Source: Panacibacter ginsenosidivorans (GTDB lineage: Bacteria > Bacteroidota > Bacteroidia > Chitinophagales > Chitinophagaceae). Taken from it: a stretch of DNA of 64,000 bases. The notes below the pieces were generated by a model. The model did not search any database and was not told the DNA's origin. It saw nothing but the letters and a program-made list of their open reading frames with translations. Numbering within the stretch: position 1 is the first letter of the stretch; the number at the start of each line of letters is the position of its first letter. Below are positions 44,441 through 53,099 of this stretch, piece after piece. A program made the translations under genes and the position numbers. The stretch spans positions 4,343,501 through 4,407,500 of the forward strand of contig NZ_CP042435.1 of assembly GCF_007971225.1 (NCBI RefSeq), in the 5' to 3' direction.

Positions 44441-45068
44441 CCCCCACGATGTTCAAAGCTGCGGGCAAACTACCACTTTGAATAATCATTCCGCCTTTGT
44501 CTTTAAACACCTGCATCGTTGTTATAAAGTCTTCCTTCTTCAAAGGACAAGTGCCATCTTCTATGATATATGTTTCAAACCCTTCCTTCAAACTATCCAT
44601 CGCTGTATAGAAGACACATATATCACCACATAATCCGGTTATATAAACTTCTTTTACTTTTTTGCCACGCAAATAATCAGCGAGACAGGTTGATTTACGA
44701 TGGCCATTATCATAAAAACCGCTGTAGCTGTCTATTTCCGGATCGGTACCTTTTCTGAAAATTGCCTCCGCTTTATTCGTGTTAAATGCAACAGGAAAAC
44801 TTGCACCTGATGTTCCCTGCACGCAATGATCCGGCCAAAGGGTTTGTTGCAATCCGTTTAATTCTATTACATCAAAAGGTTTTTTCCCTACATGGCTGGA
44901 TGCAAAGCTTTTATGATCAGGAGGATGCCAGTCTTGTGTAATGACAACCAACTCAAAATAGTTTTGCAGTTCGTTTATAACAGGAATAATCTTATCGCCT
45001 GCAGGAACTTCCAATGCGCCACCGGGTAAAAAATCGTTTTGAATATCGACAAGTAGAAGTGCTTTCAT
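44427..45068 (-). CDS. pncA: Nicotinamidase (bifunctional with pyrazinamidase)
   Basis: 213 residues from ATG 45066-45068, chosen because it starts 4 bp after the pncB stop; an upstream ATG would overlap pncB. Catalytic and metal residues are visible: Asp in LLVDIQNDFLPGG, the metal site DWHPPDHKSFAS, Lys near EAIFRKGTD and Cys in GLCGDICV. It hydrolyses nicotinamide to nicotinate and ammonia. Together with pncB upstream it forms the two-step entry to NAD via the Preiss-Handler pathway. Confidence 0.92.
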   Translation of the reverse strand: MKALLLVDIQNDFLPGGALEVPAGDKIIPVINELQNYFELVVITQDWHPPDHKSFASSHVGKKPFDVIELNGLQQTLWPDHCVQGTSGASFPVAFNTNKAEAIFRKGTDPEIDSYSGFYDNGHRKSTCLADYLRGKKVKEVYITGLCGDICVFYTAMDSLKEGFETYIIEDGTCPLKKEDFITTMQVFKDKGGMIIQSGSLPAALNIVGAKTQ

Positions 45069-45072
45069 TCTA

Positions 45073-46485
45073 TTATTTTTTATAATCATCTTTCAGCTGA
45101 TCTCTTAATGCCAGTAATTTTTTGCTTACACCTACTTTATACAGGTGTGGATTTTCAAATCTTTTATACTCTGTGGGTAAGAGTAATAATCTCCTCTTTG
45201 CATACCCGGCAATATCTTTTAATGAATAAGACTGAGAAATTATTTTTCCTTTCTCCATCACTTTTTGCAGCAAAGGTTCCTGCTGAAAATTTCCTATTAC
45301 AAGAGATTTACCAGCTTCAAAGGGATGATACATGATGTCAGTTTTTTGTTGTTCTTCTGTGAGCGTAACTACATCTGCACCAAAGAATAGCCCATCGCTG
45401 GTAATTACTCTATACGTATGCTTTATCCCGGGCAATGTTATTTTCTCAAGTGTTTCTGATAACTTTAAGCGAGGCTTTCCGGAAGCCATCGAAAGTTTAT
45501 AAACACCATCCAGTGCAGCATCCGGTTGACCAGTAACAAGACGCGTACCTACGCCAAAAATATCAATCTGTGCACCCTGCTCAGTTAAACTTTTAATTAC
45601 ATACTCATCGAGTTGATTGGAAGCTACTATTTTCATGTAATGCAAACCAGCTTCATCGAGCTCATTTCTTGCAACTTTGGAGAGATAAGCAAGATCACCA
45701 CTGTCCAAACGGATACCTCCCGCACGATGCCCATTGCTTTCCATTTCTTTTGCAACTGTAATAGCATTAGGTACACCGCTTTTAAGTGTATCATATGTAT
45801 CAACAAGGAATATGCAATCATCCGGACGTGCTTTTGCAAAAGCACGAAAAGCTTCGAGTTCACTATCATAGCTTTCAATGAAAGAATGTGCCATCGTTCC
45901 TGCAGCAGGCAATCTGTATAATTGTGCTGCATATACGTTACTGGTTGATTCGAATCCACCAATAATGGCACCTCTTGCAGCAAGTATACCGCCCATACCC
46001 TGTGCTCTTCGTAAACCAAAATCGCTCAGGAGGCGATTACCCGCGACATACCTCATCCGTGAAGCTTTGGTTGCAATAAGTGATTCAAAATTGAGTATGT
46101 TCAGCAGCAGTGTTTCCACCAGTTGTGCTTCAATAATATTTCCCTCAACACGAAGTATAGGACAATTGGGAAAAATAATTTCGCCTTCCATGCAAGAATA
46201 TACATTACCGCGAAACTGAAATCTCTTAAGATATTCAATAAAGGAAGAATTGAATTTTAATTCTCTGAGAAAGGAAAGATCATCATCTGTAAAATGCAGG
46301 TCCGTCAATATATTCAAAACGTCCTGCAATCCCGCAAAAACCACATACCCTCCCTTGTTCGGCACTTTACGAAAAAAATAATCAAAACATGCAGTATCAT
46401 CTTTTCGGCCTTCCATGAAATATGTTTCTGACATAGTTATTTCATACAGGTCAGTGTAACTTCCGCTGATTGAAAAAGATAACAT
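45073..46485 (-). CDS. pncB: Nicotinate phosphoribosyltransferase
   Basis: 470 residues, typical length. TDLYEITMSETYFMEGRKDD opens the protein; RRAQGMGGILAARGAIIGGF, VDTYDTLKSGV and GIRLDSGDLAYLSKVARNEL are the family motifs that bind nicotinate, PRPP and ribose phosphate. It joins nicotinate with PRPP, using ATP, to give NaMN. The gene precedes pncA, and a PRPP synthetase gene is 3 kb away on the other strand. Confidence 0.94.
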   Translation of the reverse strand: MLSFSISGSYTDLYEITMSETYFMEGRKDDTACFDYFFRKVPNKGGYVVFAGLQDVLNILTDLHFTDDDLSFLRELKFNSSFIEYLKRFQFRGNVYSCMEGEIIFPNCPILRVEGNIIEAQLVETLLLNILNFESLIATKASRMRYVAGNRLLSDFGLRRAQGMGGILAARGAIIGGFESTSNVYAAQLYRLPAAGTMAHSFIESYDSELEAFRAFAKARPDDCIFLVDTYDTLKSGVPNAITVAKEMESNGHRAGGIRLDSGDLAYLSKVARNELDEAGLHYMKIVASNQLDEYVIKSLTEQGAQIDIFGVGTRLVTGQPDAALDGVYKLSMASGKPRLKLSETLEKITLPGIKHTYRVITSDGLFFGADVVTLTEEQQKTDIMYHPFEAGKSLVIGNFQQEPLLQKVMEKGKIISQSYSLKDIAGYAKRRLLLLPTEYKRFENPHLYKVGVSKKLLALRDQLKDDYKK

Positions 46486-46528
46486 TCGTTTAATTTAACG
46501 TGATTTCGGGATAAGATAAAATAATTAT

Positions 46529-46680
46529 GATACCAGCTTTTATACCCTGATTGGTCTTCGTTGCGTCGCAATCCTTTCATCGTTCTGATTATGAGTTGAG
46601 CTTTTAGATGCCAAAAGATATATTGATGAAGTGCTTGCGACGCAACGAACGATGCTATAAAATTCCAAAGTTGGTATCAT
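46529..46680. repeat. GCGTC palindromic repeat, full-length, subtype A
   Basis: Ends in inverted GATACCAGCTTT (46529-46540) and AAAGTTGGTATC (46667-46678), 11 of 12 bases paired. Inside are GTTGCGTCGCAATC and TTGCGACGCAAC in opposite orientation. This is the best complete copy and defines the element as about 150 bp. The remainder of the 46486-46894 gap shows nothing further. Confidence 0.85.
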
Positions 46681-46894
46681 CAAAAATAGATGTTCATGCA
46701 GAACTCACGTTAATTTATGAAATTTTAAAAGAACAAAGAGTAAATTGTTAGATATTCCTTGTTATTAAGGTGTATTTCGTGAGATTGCTTTATGCTGCGG
46801 CTTTCCGTAGTGGTTCCCGGTATTTGAATTTGCAGGTATTCTGCTCAAAAACGTCGAGACAACGTAATGATAGAATTTTTTCATTTTATTTCAG

Positions 46895-47611
46895 TCAATA
46901 GCCTGATAATCTAACAGCAGCATATATTACAACAGCTCCTGAAATTGTCATGATTGTACTCCCTATAGAATATTCATGCTGACATTCCGGTAACAGATCG
47001 GTTGCCCCCAGGTAAAAAAAGAAACCAGCAAATAAAGCAAGCATTAATCCAAGCAAAGATGTAGGCAGCGAGAAAAAAAATGTTGATAAAATTCCCGCCA
47101 CAGGCGCCAATGAATTAATCAGCAGCCATTTAATAGCTTCTTTTCTTTTACAATTATTTTTAATAATAATCATGACCGTGTTGATACCGTCAGACAAACC
47201 ATGTGTTATCACAGCAGCCGCAACAATTGTCCCCATAGAAACTGAGATGTTAAATACAAATCCTATTGCGATGCCATCAAGAAAACTATGTATCGATAAA
47301 CTGCCCGCACCAATTCTGCCTTTTATTTTATTTTTTACCTGCTGTTCTTTTGAATCCGAATGCAGTATAGCAAGCCTGTCAAGGGTCATATAGATAAGAA
47401 ATCCCAGAGCCGCCATCGAATTAATTATTTCAAAACTATGCTTTCCACCTGCGAGGGAAAGTGATTCCGGCAACAGATCAAAAAAGCCGACTCCTATAAT
47501 TGCGCCTGCGCTAAAACCTGGAATAAGTCCCCATCGGTCTTTAACCCTTAAGGCAAACAGGCCACCTGCGAGTGTTGAAAAAAAAGTAATAATGGTTATT
47601 AAAATGAGCAT
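46895..47611 (-). CDS. ZIP-family metal transporter
   Basis: 238 residues and eight predicted membrane helices. The metal-site helices IHSFLDGIAIGFVFNI (TM4) and AAVITHGLSDGINTVMII (TM5) carry the His/Asp pattern of ZIP proteins. A His/Ser-poor cytoplasmic loop precedes TM4. It would move zinc or another divalent metal into the cytoplasm. No regulator or metal box is visible nearby. It is followed 43 bp upstream by a small gene in the same direction. Confidence 0.86.
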   Translation of the reverse strand: MLILITIITFFSTLAGGLFALRVKDRWGLIPGFSAGAIIGVGFFDLLPESLSLAGGKHSFEIINSMAALGFLIYMTLDRLAILHSDSKEQQVKNKIKGRIGAGSLSIHSFLDGIAIGFVFNISVSMGTIVAAAVITHGLSDGINTVMIIIKNNCKRKEAIKWLLINSLAPVAGILSTFFFSLPTSLLGLMLALFAGFFFYLGATDLLPECQHEYSIGSTIMTISGAVVIYAAVRLSGY

Positions 47612-47654
47612 GAGGGAAAACTAAAACTATTGAGGGTTTATTATTTTTTGAAGA

Positions 47655-47981
47655 TCAATTATAATATAGTGCCGAAAGAAAAATATACGGGTTAATTGAA
47701 TCCTGTTGTTTTGTTGTTTCCAGATACTCGCCCAATTCCATTTCAAGAAAATTCGCGTAAGACCGCACCTCCCATACATAGAGGTTTTTCCCTCCTGGTG
47801 TTTTTTTTATTACACCCGGAAGCATTTCATACAGTGCGCCATTCCAGCACGCATTTTCCAATTGCTCTGTTTGTGAAAGGTATTTATCACTATCTGAACT
47901 GCCTTTTTCACCCATTAATTGTTGAGAAAATGTTGAATCTGTCAACAATAATATCTCCTGCTGAATAAGGTTTGTTTTCAT
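47655..47981 (-). CDS. Hypothetical protein
   Basis: 108 residues from ATG 47979-47981. MKTNLIQQEILLLTDSTFSQ opens it; mid-protein has ENACWNGALYEMLPGVIKKT and the C-terminus YVWEVRSYANFLEMELGEYL. No signal peptide or membrane segment. It may share a transcript with the ZIP gene, whose start lies 43 bp downstream. I do not recognise a family. Confidence 0.55.
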   Translation of the reverse strand: MKTNLIQQEILLLTDSTFSQQLMGEKGSSDSDKYLSQTEQLENACWNGALYEMLPGVIKKTPGGKNLYVWEVRSYANFLEMELGEYLETTKQQDSINPYIFLSALYYN

Positions 47982-48174
47982 AACAAAATATTTAGGATTA
48001 CTGATCAACAAATAATAATATCCACGAAGTTTCAATTTATGAATACCACCAGCCAATGATCTTAGCGTCCTTTATATATGATTTTGATCATCAACTTTTC
48101 GCAACCGAATTAAAGTTGAACAGACCAGTGTCATTTTAAAACCCCATTTCTCTGATAACTGAGTTTAGTTGGCC

Positions 48175-48255
48175 GGATACAGAAGCAAGTAAATTCATCT
48201 CAGGGAAAATTTCTATCCATGTTTTTCATATCAGGTTATGGAGATTCTTTTATCT
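48175..48255 (-). pseudogene. Short decayed piece of an FtsX-type permease gene
   Basis: The plus-strand sequence CAGAAGCAAGTAAATTCATC then TCAGGGAAAATTTCTATCC and ATGTTTTT closely follows 31455-31505 of the permease gene (CAGAAACAAGCAAATTCATC ...), in the same orientation, for some 55-75 bp. Neither end continues. The rest of the 47982-48435 gap holds nothing I can name. Confidence 0.55.
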
Positions 48256-48435
48256 CATGTTTGCCCTGTATTTAATCAGCGTGATTTCAATTATTTGTTA
48301 TACTGATACCAGTCATAGATTATGGGTATTCTCACAAAGTATCTTTATTGCACACAAGAATCAAAAAATATCCACTGTAAAGAACAAGCATCTACACAAA
48401 GAACATTGAACCATTAACCTTGCTAAAATTTCATA

Positions 48436-49296
48436 ATGGAAAAAATATTAGTGGTTATAGATGTGCTCTCGCCTGATGAGAAGACGCTCAATTTCGCATG
48501 TTACCTTGCCAACGCAAATCATTCAAAACTTACTGGGGTATTTCTCGAAAATCTCTCTTATGAAGACAGAGCGGTTATAAAAAGCATGTATGGTTCACCT
48601 TATATAGAAACAATTTTGACTACGGATATACCTGACAATATTCTTAAGAGAAAAGCCTGCGAAATGGCAATAATTCAGTTCAATAAGGTTTGTAAAAACA
48701 AAGGCGTTGCGCATTATGTACATCTTGATCGCGGTATCCCTGCGGAAGAACTGATCGAAGAAAGCAGGTTTGCAGATTTCCTGATAATAGACGCTGAAAC
48801 ATCTTTTTCAAAAAGAACAGAAAGCATACCCACAAAATTTGTAAAGGATGTTCTTGCAAATACTGAGTGTCCTGTAATAATTTCACCTGACAGTTTTGAC
48901 GGGGTTGATGAGATCATATTTGCTTACGATGGTTCCGGATCTTCGGTATATGCAATCAAGCTCTTCACCTATTTATTTCCGCAGTTTACAGATAGAATGA
49001 TCAGGATTGTACATGTTAATAAAGATGATGAAAATATAGTTAGCGAAAATCGCAAATTAAAAGAGTGGTTACAATCCCATTACAGCAATATTGATATGGT
49101 TGTGTTGCAGGGTGAGCTAGGAAAGTTGCAGGGTGAGCTAGGAAAAGAATTGTTCGCTTATCTTTTGGAAAAAGAGAATATGTTTGTTGTAATGGGTGCT
49201 TATGGAAGAAGCTGGGTATCGAACCTGTTCACCAAAAGCGATGCTGATTTGGTTGTAAAGTCTATCAACTTGCCGGTCTTCATCGCGCACTATTAA
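48436..49296 (+). CDS. Universal stress protein (tandem UspA domains)
   Basis: 286 residues, two UspA domains. The first (about 1-140) begins MEKILVVIDVLSPDEKTLNF; the second (about 150-286) has EIIFAYDGSGSSVYAIKLFT and ends in MGAYGRSWVSNLFTKSDADL, the G-x-x-G-x9-G-S/T-like ATP-binding loop in worn form. Such proteins help cells survive starvation and other stress. The coding sequence contains a 21-bp tandem duplication (49105-49146) that repeats LQGELGK in frame. Confidence 0.87.
   Translation: MEKILVVIDVLSPDEKTLNFACYLANANHSKLTGVFLENLSYEDRAVIKSMYGSPYIETILTTDIPDNILKRKACEMAIIQFNKVCKNKGVAHYVHLDRGIPAEELIEESRFADFLIIDAETSFSKRTESIPTKFVKDVLANTECPVIISPDSFDGVDEIIFAYDGSGSSVYAIKLFTYLFPQFTDRMIRIVHVNKDDENIVSENRKLKEWLQSHYSNIDMVVLQGELGKLQGELGKELFAYLLEKENMFVVMGAYGRSWVSNLFTKSDADLVVKSINLPVFIAHY
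49105..49146 (+). repeat. 21-bp tandem duplication inside the universal stress gene
   Basis: Two units starting TTGCAGGGTGAGCTAGGAAA follow one another (49105-49125 and 49126-49146) and differ at the last base only. They encode LQGELGK twice. Confidence 0.85.
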
Positions 49297-49531
49297 AATT
49301 TATTTTCTATTTGACCAATAGGGTTGGCGAAAAAAACAAATTGATGATCTTGCAGGTGGTGTTGGGAAAATAGAGATGAAAAGCTAGTACTGCGTTCGTA
49401 TCACGGCCGCTAACGCAGCTAAAAAAGTAAATCACGACGGACAGGCCTTTAAAACCTATATCGTTCCCCAGCATACATTAGATGCTATATACTTACACAA
49501 GTTTTTAATAAGTCGGTTTGTAATTGTTCCA

Positions 49532-49825
49532 TTACGTCTTGAAGTAAAAAAAAATTCTCGAAAAATATAACATGAAAATGCCGCAAGTGAATAATCCCAA
49601 TTCAGCGACCTCTTGTCGCTTTGCAAATTTTATGAGATCACTTGCAAGACGAAATTGCCGGGCGATCTCGTCATTCAACTTTTCTTGTTCACCAAATTCT
49701 TTTGGCAAACTTTCCTTAATGCAAAGTTTTCTTTTGTCCCAAAACTCAGGCGGGATTTTGAACCAAAGGCAATAAAAATAATGCTGAGTGTCGACAGCAC
49801 TGCGGCTGATCTTCATCATAAACAA
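49532..49825 (-). pseudogene. Gene remnant, left copy of a repeated fragment
   Basis: On the minus strand it reads KESLPKEFGEQEKLNDEIAR then QFRLASDLIKFAKRQEVAEL. After G at about residue 78 the similarity to the other copy (56100-56310) stops and the remainder looks random. No proper start codon is present. I cannot name the parent protein. The 49297-49531 stretch before it shows no identifiable gene. Confidence 0.5.
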
Positions 49826-49859
49826 ACATGATTCTCAGTATAAATAGCTTAAATAATAA

Positions 49860-49898
49860 AAGTATTAAAGTACTTCTAAACTTTTAAATATATCTTTG
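49860..49898 (+). promoter_or_regulatory. Probable nirK promoter with inverted repeat
   Basis: TATCTTTG at 49891-49898 fits the Bacteroidota -7 element. AAGTATTAAAGTACTT at 49860-49875 is an inverted repeat (AAGTA/TACTT) placed where the -33 region would be. Since an Rrf2/NsrR-like gene ends the cluster, this is a candidate operator. No other copy was found before the internal genes. Confidence 0.45.
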
Positions 49899-49996
49899 TG
49901 CTATAAATCGGAAATGGAAAAAGAGAAATGACCGATAGGGGAAATCAGGAATGTAGATACCATTATCCGGGGAACTTTCAAACTAAAAATATTTAT

Positions 49997-51025
49997 ATGA
50001 AACATAATCTAAGTTTAACGCTGGTATTTATAACCACGATGTTCAGCAGTTGCTTCTCAACTGCAGACAAAAGCAATGATCCGGGAATCAATGATAAAAT
50101 GGCTTATGGCGCACCCAAAGCATATATAACCAAAGAAGCTATTCCTGCAACAACAACGGACGGACCTGTAGCTTATGCTCCTGGTCTTCCTGCCATTGTT
50201 GATAATGACACAGTGGCGATAAGAGTAGATGTGCAACACAAAAAAATAACGGTTGCCGAAGGTGTTAGTTTTTGGGCCTGGACATTCGGCGATTCAGTAC
50301 CCGGTCCTGTGTTAAGAGTGCGCGTTGGTCAGATTGTAAAGTTCACAATGTTCAATCGTTCCGGCCTTACTGCAGAAGTATCTCCACCAATGCCCCACTC
50401 CATAGACTTTCACGCTGCTATGGTCGACCCGCATGATAAGTACAGAAGCATCAACCCCGGTGAAGCATTGCATTTTCAATTCACCGCAAATTATCCCGGC
50501 GTGTTTATGTATCACTGTGGTACGCCTGTGATTTTACAGCACATGATTTCTGGCATGACAGGTATGATTATCGTTGAACCTAAAAATGGTTTTCCGGGCA
50601 AGGTGGACAAGGAATTCACGATCGTGCAAAATGAATTTTATCTAAAACAGAACGACAGTATGTATGAAACAGACGTGAACAGCGCGAGAAATCGGCAGCC
50701 GATGTTTGTGACTTTTAATGGCAAGTACAAACAATACGTTCAAAGCCCGCTTGAAGTAAAAGCCGGCGACCGCGTAAGGTTATACATTCTGAATGCAGGT
50801 GCCAATCTTACTTCAAGTTTCCATGTCGTAGGAACCATCTTCGATAAGGTGTGGCTCGACGGTAATCCTCACAATGAGCTTCGCGGAATGCAAACGGTGG
50901 AACTGGGCAGCAGCAACGGCGCTATTGTTGAATTTGTTGTTCCCGAAAAAGGTACTTACGCCTTTGTTGATCACTCATTTGCCAGTGTTGAACAAGGAGC
51001 TATCGGTTTGATTGAGGCGAAATAA
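49997..51025 (+). CDS. nirK: Copper-containing nitrite reductase, lipoprotein form
   Basis: 342 residues from ATG 49997; a longer frame upstream would mask the lipoprotein signal (Cys19 in FSSC). Two cupredoxin domains. Type 1 copper ligands His134, Cys174, His182 and Met187 and type 2 ligands His139, His173 and His326 are all present. Catalytic Asp137 and His276 are also in place. It reduces nitrite to nitric oxide, here probably anchored to a membrane on the periplasmic side. It is the first gene of a run that encodes NO-stress proteins. About 80 bp separate it from the redoxin. Confidence 0.93.
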   Translation: MKHNLSLTLVFITTMFSSCFSTADKSNDPGINDKMAYGAPKAYITKEAIPATTTDGPVAYAPGLPAIVDNDTVAIRVDVQHKKITVAEGVSFWAWTFGDSVPGPVLRVRVGQIVKFTMFNRSGLTAEVSPPMPHSIDFHAAMVDPHDKYRSINPGEALHFQFTANYPGVFMYHCGTPVILQHMISGMTGMIIVEPKNGFPGKVDKEFTIVQNEFYLKQNDSMYETDVNSARNRQPMFVTFNGKYKQYVQSPLEVKAGDRVRLYILNAGANLTSSFHVVGTIFDKVWLDGNPHNELRGMQTVELGSSNGAIVEFVVPEKGTYAFVDHSFASVEQGAIGLIEAK

Positions 51026-51106
51026 AAAACCGGATCAAAGTGGATTGAAATATTCCAGCAACAATATTCATAAAATCAGCCCACTTCATTTGAAAAAACA
51101 TGAAAG

Positions 51107-51595
51107 ATGAAAAAGATATTATTTATCATAGCAGGCTTGTTAAGTTCATTCATGGCGCTGCAGGCAACCCCACCGGGAAAGCTGAAGATTTATCTGTTTC
51201 TGCAATCACAATGCCCTTGCATCTATAATCACAAAGAAACTTTTGGCTCGTTGATAAAAAATTATGGTGATAAAGTAAACTTCACCGCTGTTTTTACAGA
51301 CAGCAAAGAGAGCAACACGGCTATGCAGCATTTAATTCATGATCTCGGCTGGAATTTGCCGTATATAAAAGACAATCATCATCAGCTTGTGCAGCAGTTA
51401 CAACCAGCAGTAAGCACCGATTGTGTGCTTGTTGATAACAGGGGGAACGTGTTGTATAAAGGAGCTATTGATGACGGACCAATGAATATGGGCACGGTAA
51501 AACATTTCTATTTAAAAGATGCACTGGAAGCATATCTCCATCATTTACCCATCAAGATTTCTACCGCAAAGGGACTCGGTTGCTTTCTGCAATAA
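51107..51595 (+). CDS. Exported thioredoxin-like/redoxin protein
   Basis: 162 residues with a signal peptide (KKILFIIAGLLSSFMALQAT). Strand KLKIYLFLQSQCPCIYNHKE carries CPC in the position of the thioredoxin active site; the C-terminal KGLGCFLQ cysteine is typical of exported redoxins of this type. It resembles AhpC/TSA-like periplasmic proteins and may supply reductant or protect copper. Its place between nirK and the RIC gene suggests a role in nitrite or NO metabolism, but this is not established. Confidence 0.7.
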   Translation: MKKILFIIAGLLSSFMALQATPPGKLKIYLFLQSQCPCIYNHKETFGSLIKNYGDKVNFTAVFTDSKESNTAMQHLIHDLGWNLPYIKDNHHQLVQQLQPAVSTDCVLVDNRGNVLYKGAIDDGPMNMGTVKHFYLKDALEAYLHHLPIKISTAKGLGCFLQ

Positions 51596-51655
51596 GACCC
51601 GGCGAACGGAAAACAAAATTTAGAAACTTTTTATATAATCAATAAACATAAAGCC

Positions 51656-52624
51656 ATGCAAACAACACAACAAAACATTTTGAATGTAACATTACTTGAA
51701 CCGAGGCAAAAGCATCCTGCAATTTTTACACACTTTGATGCCTTGCAGGAAGGTGAAAGCTTAACCATTCACAACGACCACGATCCTAAACCGCTCTATT
51801 ATCAATTACTGGGAGAAAGAGGAAACATTTTCAAATGGGAATATCTTGAACAGGGCCCCGAGGTATGGAAAGTCCGCATAACCAGAAATAATACAGGTGA
51901 GCGCGAAGAAACACTTGGGCAAATTGCTGCAAAGGATTTGCGCAAGGCACAGATATTTAAAAAGTATGGACTTGATTTTTGTTGCGGCGGTAAAAAAACA
52001 GTGAAGCAGGCATGTGCAGATAAAGGGTTGGATGTTACTAAAATAGAACAGGAGTTGCAACATGCCGATAAATATTTTTCTACCCGTCCCTTGCCTTATA
52101 ATGACTGGAGTCTCGATTTTCTTGCCGATTATATTGTGAACACGCATCATAGCTATGTAAAAAAATCATTGCCCGAGATACAGGGATATGCTGCTAAAGT
52201 GGCGCAGGTGCACGGAGACAAGCATCCTGAATTGCTGGCGATTCATCAGTTGGTGGAAGAAATTAAAGCAGAGTTATCTGCCCACATGATAAAAGAAGAA
52301 AATATTTTATTCCCCTACATCAAAGAACTGGTCACTTCAAAAAATAATGCACAGACAATGCACGTGGCACATTTTGGCACTATTCAAAACCCTATTGCCA
52401 TGATGGAAATGGAACATGAGTTAGTGGGCAAAAACCTTGAAGAAATAAGAACATTAAGCAACAATTATGCATTACCTCAGGATGCGTGCGCAAGCTATAG
52501 CCTGTTGTACAGGATGCTTGACGAATTTGAAGACGACCTGCATACACATGTTCATCTTGAAAACAATATCCTTTTTCCAAAAGCACTTGAATTTGAAAAG
52601 CAATTAAACAATGAAAGAGCATAA
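51656..52624 (+). CDS. RIC/YtfE/ScdA-type di-iron Fe-S cluster repair protein with N-terminal DUF2249
   Basis: 322 residues. A DUF2249 domain (about 10-80) precedes the ScdA N-terminal motif KYGLDFCCGGKKTVKQAC (Cys109-Cys110). A hemerythrin-like four-helix bundle follows, with His in THHSYVKKSL, HGDKHPE, HMIKEENILF, MEMEHELVG and HTHVHLENNILF, expected to bind two irons. The family repairs Fe-S clusters damaged by nitric oxide. Its product belongs with NirK, the source of NO. Its end overlaps the next gene by 14 bp. Confidence 0.92.
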   Translation: MQTTQQNILNVTLLEPRQKHPAIFTHFDALQEGESLTIHNDHDPKPLYYQLLGERGNIFKWEYLEQGPEVWKVRITRNNTGEREETLGQIAAKDLRKAQIFKKYGLDFCCGGKKTVKQACADKGLDVTKIEQELQHADKYFSTRPLPYNDWSLDFLADYIVNTHHSYVKKSLPEIQGYAAKVAQVHGDKHPELLAIHQLVEEIKAELSAHMIKEENILFPYIKELVTSKNNAQTMHVAHFGTIQNPIAMMEMEHELVGKNLEEIRTLSNNYALPQDACASYSLLYRMLDEFEDDLHTHVHLENNILFPKALEFEKQLNNERA

Positions 52625-53087
52625 ACCTATCAGGCGCGATAAAGCATTTGTTTCTTTTTCAAGAGATCATCATTTTGGTTTATTACTGGTGTGGAAGATC
52701 CGCAATGATTTGAAGGGGAATATGGATGCGAAACCTATCAGCGAATATGTATTGACTTTTTTTGATGATAACTTAAATCAACATTTCAAAGACGAAGAAT
52801 CTCTGCTATTCAGCAAATTGCCTGCTGATGATGTTTTACGCAAACAAGCAAAAACGGAGCATAATAAAATTTACCTGCTTATCGAATCGCTTCGTGAAAA
52901 CAATGAGGACAAAGAATTGCTAAAGGAGTTTGCAGATTTACTCGAGGTACACATAAGATTTGAAGAAAGAGTTCTATTCAATCACTTACAGGAAAAAATG
53001 GATACGGATGAGTTAGAAGCTATTTTCATCAGCATCAATAAAGATGATCATGTAAGTAACTCCATGAAATTATTCGCACATACATAA
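52611..53087 (+). CDS. Hemerythrin-domain protein
   Basis: 158 residues, one four-helix bundle. Putative iron ligands: SFSRDHHFGLLLVW, FFDDNLNQHFKDEESLLF, AKTEHNKIYLL and LLEVHIRFEERVLFNHL. It binds O2 or NO at a di-iron site in the cytoplasm. Overlaps the end of the RIC gene and precedes the DUF1858/DUF2249 gene by 12 bp, so it is in the same operon. Confidence 0.88.
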   Translation: MKEHKPIRRDKAFVSFSRDHHFGLLLVWKIRNDLKGNMDAKPISEYVLTFFDDNLNQHFKDEESLLFSKLPADDVLRKQAKTEHNKIYLLIESLRENNEDKELLKEFADLLEVHIRFEERVLFNHLQEKMDTDELEAIFISINKDDHVSNSMKLFAHT

Positions 53088-53099
53088 TGCTTAGCAGCC

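Noticed and set aside
49388-49568. Open stretch reading RITAANAAKKVNHDGQAFKT
   Set aside because: No start codon, no recognised domain and no conserved neighbour; insufficient to call a gene or remnant.
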